Source of the DNA: Croceitalea sp.
GTDB lineage: Bacteria; Bacteroidota; Bacteroidia; Flavobacteriales; Flavobacteriaceae
DNA length: 32,135 nucleotides
NCBI GenBank assembly: GCA_013001145.1
Contig: JABDND010000003.1
Location: 1 to 32,135 of the forward strand
Direction: 5' to 3'
In this document: one piece after another, positions 9,761 to 15,867 of the stretch
How positions within the stretch are numbered: the first letter of the stretch is position 1
Layout: each line of letters starts with the position of its first letter
Notes under the pieces: generated by a model
Seen by the model: only the letters and a program-made list of their open reading frames with translations
What the model was told of the DNA's origin: nothing
Databases searched by the model: none
Program-made: the position numbers and the translations under genes

Positions 9761-9907
9761 TAGTAGAATAGTTTTTAATCAACCAAACACAAAATAGCTA
9801 TTCATGATATTGGAAAAGAGAGGGTGTTTTACTGCAATTTTACCTTTTTCCCTTTCGATGACATGTATGAAATATGGCTTATTGAATTGTGTTCAAAAAG
9901 GCCCCCA

Positions 9908-10678
9908 ATGAACGAATTACATCGTACGTACCAGCAGATATTTGATTCCAATAACAATTATGACGGTAAGCATGTAAAGAACTACATCCAGAAATTGGAG
10001 GAGTTGAACAGTTTTTTACCGCCCTTGGAGTCGTTTATATTAATTACCAATACCTCTAATGGGCGCTACGAATTTATTAGCAACAATTTTGAGAAGACCC
10101 TTGGATTGGACCGGGATAAGATGATGGCCGAAGGACTCAATTATTACTTGTCCTTTTACCACCCAGACGATTTGCCGATTTTACTTAAGGTATTTGAAGA
10201 ATTGATGGTGTTTACCATGGAAAACCTTAGTTTGGAAGAGCGAAAAAATGTCATCTATACATGGAAGTATCGCGTAAAAAATGGAAAGGGAGTATACAAG
10301 AATATGCATGTTCAACAAACACCCATTTTTTTTGACCCCAATGGGAGGCCGATCATTGGATATTCGCACAATACCATTATAGGCGAGAATAAACCCATAC
10401 CCATTATAGGTTCATGTAAACTATTGAACAATAAAAATGAATATGAAACCATTTTTCAGAAAAATTATTCCATGGAGCATTTTCATCTTGAACTATCCAA
10501 TCGCGAGACGGATGTGGTGCGATTGATGGCCACCAGCAACTCCACCAAAAAAATTGCTGAAAAACTGAACATAAGCCCCAACACGGTTGAGGTACATCGA
10601 AAAAATATTCTGCAAAAATTGGATTTTGAAACCACCGCAGAGATTATTGAATACTGTAACAAATACCATTTTTATTAG
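9908..10678 (+). CDS. PAS-domain LuxR-family transcriptional regulator
   Basis: A one-piece sensor-regulator. The central part (ESFILITNTSNGRYEFISNNF ... FYHPDDLP) reads as a PAS fold with the typical HPDD motif. The C-terminal 60 residues are a LuxR-type helix-turn-helix: LSNRETDVVRLMA, then KKIAEKLNISPNTVEVHRKNIL. There is no receiver domain with a phosphoacceptor aspartate. The ORF track starts at GTG 9824; ATGs occur at 9863 and 9908. I chose 9908 (MNELHRTYQQIFD) because the residues before it have no family character, but 9863 is possible. The gene is followed by 124 bases without a gene and then the DUF6090 pair on the same strand, which it might control. The PAS ligand is unknown. Confidence 0.82.
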   Translation: MNELHRTYQQIFDSNNNYDGKHVKNYIQKLEELNSFLPPLESFILITNTSNGRYEFISNNFEKTLGLDRDKMMAEGLNYYLSFYHPDDLPILLKVFEELMVFTMENLSLEERKNVIYTWKYRVKNGKGVYKNMHVQQTPIFFDPNGRPIIGYSHNTIIGENKPIPIIGSCKLLNNKNEYETIFQKNYSMEHFHLELSNRETDVVRLMATSNSTKKIAEKLNISPNTVEVHRKNILQKLDFETTAEIIEYCNKYHFY

Positions 10679-10802
10679 CCGTTTGGATGTACCTATTGAA
10701 AAGTATGCTAGGTAATTTGAGGCTTTATGGGGCTATCAAAAGCACATTAAAAAGCTATATTTATAATATCCCTGCAAGGCAGTTACAACCGACCAACAAC
10801 CT

Positions 10803-11537
10803 ATGATTAAATTCTTCCGTCAGATTCGTAAATCCCTTTTAATGAAAAATGAAACCGGAAAATATCTTAAATATGCCATTGGAGAAATTGTACTTGTGGT
10901 CATTGGGATTTTGATTGCTTTGCAGATTAATAATTGGAATGAGGACCGCAAGTCTAGAAAAACTGAAACATATGTATTAAATGAAATTTTAAGTAATCTA
11001 AAAGAAGATGCTGCTATTTTAAATGAAATCATTGATCAGAGACAACTAACAAAATCTTCCGTAGCAAATATGCTTGGCTATCTGCGGAAGGAAAACATTA
11101 GTAAAGATTCCTTAGAAAAGGATATGGTCAATTTTTTAACCTTTGAGCGGTACTTTCCTATAAACAATGCCTATGAGATTCTAAAATCCAAAGGATTACA
11201 GCTTTCCAACAATAACCTTACTTCCAAAATATCTCGCTATTATGATTACGAACAGAAAAAAATGAACAGGAGTATTTTAGACGTAGAAAATGCAATTCTT
11301 CATATTTTGGAAGATTCCTCAGGAATCCCACGATTTATCGAAGCACTCGCCTTGAACCAAAACGTATCGATTATTAATTATAACAATCCTGATTTAAAAG
11401 AAGAACTGTACAGAGAGATTGTGCCATTCAAAAACAATAACATAGGTACACTAAATAAATTAATAGTGTTTCAAAATCTGAATCAAAACCTGAGAAAGGA
11501 AATTGAAACCGAACTAAACCGGATAATGAAAAGATAA
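10803..11537 (+). CDS. DUF6090 family membrane-anchored protein, copy 1
   Basis: 244 residues. The N-terminal 46 residues are the DUF6090 signature: a basic amphipathic start (MIKFFRQIRKSL), then TGKYLKYAIGE and one hydrophobic segment IVLVVIGILIALQI (about 29-42) ending in NNWN. The remainder is predicted helical and soluble, probably on the far side of the membrane. The family is abundant in Flavobacteriia, often as tandem copies, and has no established function. The stop codon overlaps the start of copy 2 (TAATG), so the pair is translationally coupled. Base composition is lower in GC than the flanking housekeeping genes. A TATATTTA sequence about 40 bases upstream is a weak promoter candidate. 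Confidence 0.85.
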   Translation: MIKFFRQIRKSLLMKNETGKYLKYAIGEIVLVVIGILIALQINNWNEDRKSRKTETYVLNEILSNLKEDAAILNEIIDQRQLTKSSVANMLGYLRKENISKDSLEKDMVNFLTFERYFPINNAYEILKSKGLQLSNNNLTSKISRYYDYEQKKMNRSILDVENAILHILEDSSGIPRFIEALALNQNVSIINYNNPDLKEELYREIVPFKNNNIGTLNKLIVFQNLNQNLRKEIETELNRIMKR

Positions 11538-12319
11538 TGATAAAATTCTTCCGTAAAATTCGCCAAAACCTAATCGTGGAAAATAAAACTGGTAAATACA
11601 TTAAATATGCTATTGGCGAAATTGTGCTTGTAGTTATCGGGATTTTGATTGCTTTACAGATTAACAATTGGAATCAAAATCGCTTAGAACAAAAACGGGA
11701 ACATCAAATACTTAAAGATTTGTACGTAGAATTTGATGCTAATTTCAATGATTTAACTAGAGTTAAAGAGCAACATGAAATCGTATTTAATCAGTTTAGT
11801 GGCATACAACGTATAACGGCTACAAAAGACTACCATAGTGAGTCATTGGATAGTTTAATGCTATCGGTTACTTCTTGGTTTTCTTTTACTGAAAGACCAG
11901 GAGCTTCAGACAATCTTATAAACTCGGGAAATCTTAATATTCTTACTAATGAAGAACTACGTAATTTAATTACGCAATGGTCAGGTATTGTAGATGACGT
12001 TAAGGATGATGAATTATTTGGCGCCGAATTTACTAGGGATACCTTTCTACCTTTTATCGCACAAACATATCCAGCATCTAATATTGAATACCGGCACGAA
12101 CAGTTTTATAGAACGTACACGCAAAATAAAAGCTTGGAAATTACGCCTATAATAGGGCAAAAAACTGTGGATTGGGCTACATTTTTAAACATCCCAGAGT
12201 TTCAAAGCTTACTATCATTAAGAAAGATATACGAAATGCATTCTATTGCTGAAGTAGAAGTTGCATTGGAAGCCTGTAAGAAAATAAGAAACCTAATTGA
12301 TTCTGAATTAAAGCAATGA
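11537..12319 (+). CDS. DUF6090 family membrane-anchored protein, copy 2
   Basis: 260 residues, paralogous to the gene before it. From residue 18 to 46 the two proteins differ at one position only, including the transmembrane segment. After that they diverge strongly, although this copy keeps a helical architecture and a family-like segment NLINSGNLNILTNEELRNLI. It starts on the last base of the upstream stop codon. Its own stop codon (TGA) overlaps another ATG that begins with the same 12 bases as this gene and then stops after seven codons (see 12316-12339). The function is unknown. Low GC and tandem duplication suggest a recently expanded accessory locus. Confidence 0.85.
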   Translation: MIKFFRKIRQNLIVENKTGKYIKYAIGEIVLVVIGILIALQINNWNQNRLEQKREHQILKDLYVEFDANFNDLTRVKEQHEIVFNQFSGIQRITATKDYHSESLDSLMLSVTSWFSFTERPGASDNLINSGNLNILTNEELRNLITQWSGIVDDVKDDELFGAEFTRDTFLPFIAQTYPASNIEYRHEQFYRTYTQNKSLEITPIIGQKTVDWATFLNIPEFQSLLSLRKIYEMHSIAEVEVALEACKKIRNLIDSELKQ

Positions 12320-12339
12320 TAAAATTCTATTGCAAATAA
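12316..12339 (+). pseudogene. vestigial start of a third DUF6090 copy
   Basis: ATGATAAAATTC here is identical to the first 12 bases of copy 2 and sits in the same overlapping arrangement with the preceding stop codon. Translation gives MIKF followed by YCK and a stop, so the reading frame ends after seven residues. The downstream sequence has no further DUF6090 similarity that I can see. Best read as a truncated copy or recombination remnant; a chance match is possible. Confidence 0.45.
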
Positions 12340-12529
12340 CTGAATACCAATTAAGCACTAACAAAAACCCAAAACAAAAGTCATGGGCTTCCTTTTGCGG
12401 AGAAAGAGGGATTCACTTCGTGCATCCCCTGATAAGAATCCAGTACAAGCATAGAAGCCAAATTTCTTTCAGAAATTATATGGTTTTTTCCATTTTCACA
12501 AACACGAAGTAAACTTCGGTTTATTCCAA
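12340..12529. other. intergenic DNA between the DUF6090 genes and the tRNA-Ser terminator
   Basis: No gene was recognised. It contains the distal copy of the tRNA-tail repeat (12386-12414). On the minus strand this is followed by a weak terminator-like sequence (CCCA...TGGG then TTTTT) that mirrors the arrangement after the real tRNA. A short hairpin CGAAG-TAAA-CTTCG lies near 12504-12517. The listed plus ORF 12330-12512 has no family character. Confidence 0.45.
12386..12414. repeat. 29-base direct repeat of the tRNA-Ser 3' end, distal copy
   Basis: Identical over 29 bases to 12557-12585. The repeated stretch includes TTGCGGAGAAAGAGGGATTC, which is the 3' acceptor strand and part of the T arm of the tRNA-Ser gene, plus 12 bases downstream of the tRNA. 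The copies start 171 bases apart, and similarity ends abruptly within the T loop. This fits an attachment-site duplication or the tail of a deleted second tRNA-Ser. Confidence 0.75.
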
Positions 12530-12558
12530 TAAAAAAACCAAGTGTAAAGAACACTTGG
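12530..12558 (-). terminator. intrinsic terminator of tRNA-Ser
   Basis: On the minus strand CCAAGTGT - TCTTT - ACACTTGG forms an 8-bp stem followed directly by seven T residues. It begins 11 bases after the tRNA 3' end, the position expected for the end of a monocistronic tRNA transcript. Confidence 0.85.
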
Positions 12559-12585
12559 CTTCCTTTTGCGGAGAAAGAGGGATTC
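12557..12585. repeat. 29-base direct repeat of the tRNA-Ser 3' end, tRNA-linked copy
   Basis: The partner of 12386-12414, identical over 29 bases. This copy spans the junction between the tRNA 3' portion (12569-12585) and the right arm of its terminator. Confidence 0.75.
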
Positions 12586-12653
12586 GAACCCCCGGAGGTG
12601 TGACCCTCAACAGTTTTCAAGACTGCCGCATTCGACCACTCTGCCATTTCTCC
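12569..12653 (-). tRNA. tRNA-Ser (anticodon UGA)
   Basis: The minus strand begins GGAGAAATGGCAGAGTGGTC and ends with the T arm GGTTCGAATCC, the matching acceptor strand TTTCTCC and discriminator G. The anticodon stem GCAGT/ACTGT encloses the loop CTTGAAA, giving anticodon UGA, which reads UCA serine codons. The 85-base length reflects the long variable arm of class II tRNAs (GTTGAGGGTCACACCTCC region), as expected for serine. CCA is not encoded. It has a well-placed promoter (12665-12695) and a terminator (12530-12558). Confidence 0.96.
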
Positions 12654-12664
12654 TAATGCGGCTG

Positions 12665-12695
12665 CAAATATACTAACCTTTTTCAATTCTTTAAA
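12665..12695 (-). promoter_or_regulatory. tRNA-Ser promoter
   Basis: On the minus strand TTTA, 19 bases, then TATATTTG. The -7 box is an exact TAnnTTTG match and the -33 box differs from TTTG at one base. It ends about 11 bases before the tRNA 5' end, a suitable distance for a short 5' leader. Confidence 0.6.
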
Positions 12696-12742
12696 TACCT
12701 TGGCTTTTATTTTTTAGAATCTATTTTCTGATTTTAACATGG

Positions 12743-12750
12743 TATTTTTG
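12743..12750 (+). promoter_or_regulatory. candidate -7 box (TATTTTTG) directly before the TSUP gene
   Basis: An exact TAnnTTTG match ending 5 bases before the ATG at 12756. Transcription would start within a few bases of the start codon, predicting a leaderless or nearly leaderless mRNA. No clear -33 element is visible. Confidence 0.4.
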
Positions 12751-12755
12751 GCACT

Positions 12756-13511
12756 ATGGAAGAATGGTACTTCAATGTGCTCTTAGTCGTGGTCGGTTTT
12801 GTGGTCGGTTTTATCAATACCATCGCCGGTGGAGCTTCATTGATTTCATTGCCCATTCTTATTTTCTTGGGACTTCCGCCCAGTGTGGCCAACGGTACCA
12901 ATCGCGTTGCCATTGTTGTACAGACTGCCATGGGCACTGCAGGCTTTAAAAGCAAAGGGGTTTCTACCTACCCATTTAACGTGTATTTGGGAATCTCTGC
13001 CCTTATAGGGGCCATTATTGGTTCTAATATCGCAGTGGATATTAAAGGAGAAACTTTCAATCGCATTTTGGCCATTATCATGATTGCCGTGGTGTTCATC
13101 ATCATTTTCAAACCTAAAATCAATATAAAAAATCTACAGGAAAGGTTAACGGGTAAATATCTGTGGCTAGGCATCGTCGTATTTTTCTTTGTTGGTATCT
13201 ACGGAGGCTTTATTAATGCAGGTATTGGTTTTGTCATCATTTTTTATCTGCACTTTGTCCATCGAATGAATTTGGTGCGTGTAAATGCGACAAAAGTGGC
13301 CGTCGTTTTAATGTATACCTTGGCGGCATTGTTAGTTTTTGTGTGGAACGATAAGGTAAATTGGTTGGTAGGCTTTACTTTAGCATTGGGCCAAGGCCTG
13401 GGTGCGTGGATCGCCAGTCGTGTATCGGTTAATAAGGGTGATGGTTTTATAAAATCGTTTATGATTGTTATGGTGGTGGCCATGGCCATAAAACTATGGT
13501 TTTTCACTTAG
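12756..13511 (+). CDS. TSUP (TauE/SafE) family membrane permease
   Basis: An inner-membrane protein of 251 residues with about eight hydrophobic segments, from the TauE/SafE family, whose members export or import sulfite, sulfoacetate and related organosulfur anions. The family signature is visible in the first repeat (GFINTIAGGASLISLPILIFLGLPPSVANGTNR region) and echoed in the second half (GIYGGFINAGIGFVIIFYL), the usual two-fold internal repeat. The substrate cannot be told from sequence. The gene is followed 26 bases later by the DegT-type aminotransferase and probably shares a transcript with it. It is divergent from tRNA-Ser. Confidence 0.92.
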   Translation: MEEWYFNVLLVVVGFVVGFINTIAGGASLISLPILIFLGLPPSVANGTNRVAIVVQTAMGTAGFKSKGVSTYPFNVYLGISALIGAIIGSNIAVDIKGETFNRILAIIMIAVVFIIIFKPKINIKNLQERLTGKYLWLGIVVFFFVGIYGGFINAGIGFVIIFYLHFVHRMNLVRVNATKVAVVLMYTLAALLVFVWNDKVNWLVGFTLALGQGLGAWIASRVSVNKGDGFIKSFMIVMVVAMAIKLWFFT

Positions 13512-13537
13512 AATAAGGATTTAATTATTGGAATACT

Positions 13538-14731
13538 ATGCCAGGATTTGAATTATTTGGGGAAGAGGAAAGAGCTCAGGTACAGGAGGTATTGGATAGT
13601 GGCGTACTTATGCGCTATGGTTTTGACGGCATGCGCAATGGTCACTGGAAAGCAAGGGAGTTGGAAATAGCCATCGCCGAACGCATGCAGGTCAATCGGG
13701 TGCATTTGGTAAGCAGTGGTACTGCAGCCCTAACTGTTGCCTTGATCAGTGCCGGCGTTGGGGCAGGGGATGAGGTCATTATGCCCACCTTTACCTTTGT
13801 GGCCAGTTTTGAATCTATTTTGGCAATTGGTGCCATTCCCATTTTAGTGGATGTTGATGATACCTTGACCTTGAATCCCAAAGCGGTTGAAAATGCCATT
13901 ACGGCTAAGACCAAAGTGGTCATGCCCGTGCACATGTGTGGCTCTATGGCCGACTTAAATGCATTGAAATCCATTTGTAACAAGCATGGACTTCTTTTGT
14001 TGGAAGATGCGTGTCAGGCCATAGGGGGCAGTTATGAAGGCAAGCCCTTGGGTAGTATTGGTGATATGGGCTGTTTTTCCTTTGACTATGTAAAAACCAT
14101 TACCTGCGGTGAAGGTGGTGCAATGATTACCAATAATAAAGATTTTTACGAAAACGCACATAAATATTCCGATCATGGCCATGATCATTTGGGGAATGAC
14201 CGTGGCGCCGAGACACATCTCTTTTTAGGGTATAATTTTAGAATTTCTGAATTGAATGCTGCCGTTGGGTGCGCCCAAATTCAGCGGTTGGATGAATTTT
14301 TGAGCATTCAGGAGCGCAACTATACCATTTTAAGACGTGCCTTGGAAGAGATTCCCCAAATCACTTTTAGAAGGGTGCCCGAAGGTGGGGTGGAGAATTA
14401 TTCCTTCCTGAACTTTTTTCTTCCCAATGAAGCCTTGACCCGCAAAGTACATAAAGCGCTCTTAGAGGCTGGGATTGATGCTTGCTTTTATTGGTACGAT
14501 AATAACTGGCATTACTATCGCAAATGGGAACACTTAATTCAAAAAAAGGCATTGGCCAAATTGCCGGAAGAAGTAATCAATGGGCTCCCTGATTATAGCA
14601 AAGCCGATTTTTCCGTGTCCGATCAATGGATGGGACGAACCATTTCATGTTTGGTGAAATTAAGCTGGAGCCAGGGCTATGTTCAAAAACGCGCACAAAA
14701 AATAAAAGAGGTTGTACTCGCTTCGCTTTAA
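13538..14731 (+). CDS. DegT/DnrJ/EryC1/StrS family PLP aminotransferase (KdnA-like?)
   Basis: A PLP enzyme that transfers an amino group to a keto-sugar or similar compound. The fold-type I signature is clear: SSGTAALTVAL near 59-69, PTFTFVASFESIL, the PLP-ring contact LLLEDACQAIGGSY, and CFSFDYVKTITCGEGGA with the Schiff-base lysine at about 186. The N-terminus MPGFELFGEEE and the KTITCGEGG context remind me of KdnA, which aminates C8 of Kdo in some bacterial LPS, but that is recollection rather than a comparison. Its 397 residues are normal length. It follows the TSUP permease by 26 bases, and its stop overlaps that of the convergent ribB by 4 bases. No sugar-pathway neighbours are present to settle the substrate. 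Confidence 0.88.
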   Translation: MPGFELFGEEERAQVQEVLDSGVLMRYGFDGMRNGHWKARELEIAIAERMQVNRVHLVSSGTAALTVALISAGVGAGDEVIMPTFTFVASFESILAIGAIPILVDVDDTLTLNPKAVENAITAKTKVVMPVHMCGSMADLNALKSICNKHGLLLLEDACQAIGGSYEGKPLGSIGDMGCFSFDYVKTITCGEGGAMITNNKDFYENAHKYSDHGHDHLGNDRGAETHLFLGYNFRISELNAAVGCAQIQRLDEFLSIQERNYTILRRALEEIPQITFRRVPEGGVENYSFLNFFLPNEALTRKVHKALLEAGIDACFYWYDNNWHYYRKWEHLIQKKALAKLPEEVINGLPDYSKADFSVSDQWMGRTISCLVKLSWSQGYVQKRAQKIKEVVLASL

Positions 14732-15867
14732 TAACGAACGTACTCCACAATTTCGAGTCCATAACCCACAATGCCTACTCGTTTGGTCTGCTCCGAATTA
14801 CTTAACAGGCGTATCTTAGAAATGTTCAAGTCATGCAATATTTGCGCACCAACACCAAAATCTTTGGTATCCATGTCAATCTTGGGTGCTTTTACAAGCT
14901 CATCTCCCTGTAATGACTTTAGTTCTCGGAGTCTTCCTAGCAAATTAATGGATTGTGCTTCTTGATTGATAAAAACAAACGCCCCTTTTTCTTCTGCATT
15001 GATAGCTCTGAACATATCTGTTAATTTATCGTCGGGATTATTGGTAAGGGTGCCCAAAATATCATTGTTGACCAAAGTACTGTTGATGCGAGTTAAGATG
15101 AGCTCACCTTTGGTCCATGAACCTTTTGTCAGCGCAATATGAATGCGTTCATTGGTGGTCTGTTGATAGGCGCGCAACCTAAAATCACCAAATCGGGTCT
15201 TGATGTCAAAGTCTTCTTTCTTCTCGATCAAACTATCATGTTCCATGCGATAGGCGATCAAATCTTCAATGGAGACTATTTTAAGATCAAACTTTTTGGC
15301 AACTTCCAACAGTTGTGGTAAACGAGCCATACTGCCGTCTTCATTCATAATTTCAACAATGACCCCCGCCGGCTTTAAGCCTGCCAAGCGTGCAAAATCA
15401 ATGGCCGCCTCGGTATGCCCAGTTCTACGTAGTACACCTCCTTCTTTAGCTATAAGTGGAAATATGTGTCCGGGTCTTGCCAATTCATGGGCCTTGGTAT
15501 CATCATGTGTCAATGCAATGACGGTTTTGGCCCTGTCACTCGCTGAGATACCGGTGGTCACACCATTACCGCGCAAGTCTACAGATACGGTAAAGGCAGT
15601 TTCCAATGGATCGGTATTGTGTGTGACCATTTTATGAAGACCTAAAGTATTGCACCTACCCTCGGTAAGAGGAACACAAATAAGCCCTTTACCGTGGGTA
15701 GCCATAAAATTGATGGTTTCGGGGGTTATCAATTCGGCCGCGGCCAAAAAATCCCCTTCGTTCTCCCTATTTTCATCGTCAACCACAATGATGACTTTGC
15801 CATGTTTGATATCGGCAATAGCTTCTTCAATTGTATTTAGTTGTACTTCTTTTTCCATCAATTTCAT
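14728..15867 (-). CDS. ribB: 3,4-dihydroxy-2-butanone-4-phosphate synthase with degenerate GTP cyclohydrolase II domain
   Basis: Makes the four-carbon unit of riboflavin from ribulose 5-phosphate. The N-terminal RibB domain (1-~205) has the acidic loop DDENRENEGDF (30-40), THGKGLICVPL, ARPGHIFPL and RTGHTEAAIDFARLAG, and should be active. The C-terminal ~165 residues align with RibA by FGVGAQILHDL and VGIVGYGLEIVE. The zinc/catalytic segment normally reading HSECLTGD...LRCDCG is instead INSTLVNND...LTNNPDD, without any of the three cysteines, and QEGRGIGL is QEAQSINL. GTP cyclohydrolase II activity is therefore unlikely. The start ATG shares one base with the lptF stop (TAATG), implying coupling. 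It is the last gene of the tpx-dgkA-ftsK-lolA-lptF-ribB string. Confidence 0.93.
   Translation of the reverse strand: MKLMEKEVQLNTIEEAIADIKHGKVIIVVDDENRENEGDFLAAAELITPETINFMATHGKGLICVPLTEGRCNTLGLHKMVTHNTDPLETAFTVSVDLRGNGVTTGISASDRAKTVIALTHDDTKAHELARPGHIFPLIAKEGGVLRRTGHTEAAIDFARLAGLKPAGVIVEIMNEDGSMARLPQLLEVAKKFDLKIVSIEDLIAYRMEHDSLIEKKEDFDIKTRFGDFRLRAYQQTTNERIHIALTKGSWTKGELILTRINSTLVNNDILGTLTNNPDDKLTDMFRAINAEEKGAFVFINQEAQSINLLGRLRELKSLQGDELVKAPKIDMDTKDFGVGAQILHDLNISKIRLLSNSEQTKRVGIVGYGLEIVEYVRY

Larger units (their letters stand above)
9323..9907. other. 585-base AT-rich intergenic region between divergent rluF and the PAS-LuxR gene
   Basis: No convincing gene is present. Reading frames here are short or only extend the flanking genes upstream. 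Two structures stand out: ATTCGT-N6-ACGAAT at 9646-9663, and a longer imperfect dyad at 9726-9760. A weak promoter-like pair, TTTG with TAAATTTC 20 bases later, lies near 9663-9695. The region probably holds the control elements of the LuxR-type gene. Confidence 0.5.

Noticed and set aside
12381-12686. Minus-strand ORF of 101 residues with a repeated NPSFSAKGS segment
   Set aside because: It runs through the tRNA-Ser gene, its terminator and the duplicated tRNA tail. The peptide repeat is just the 29-base DNA repeat read in frame (171 = 57 codons).
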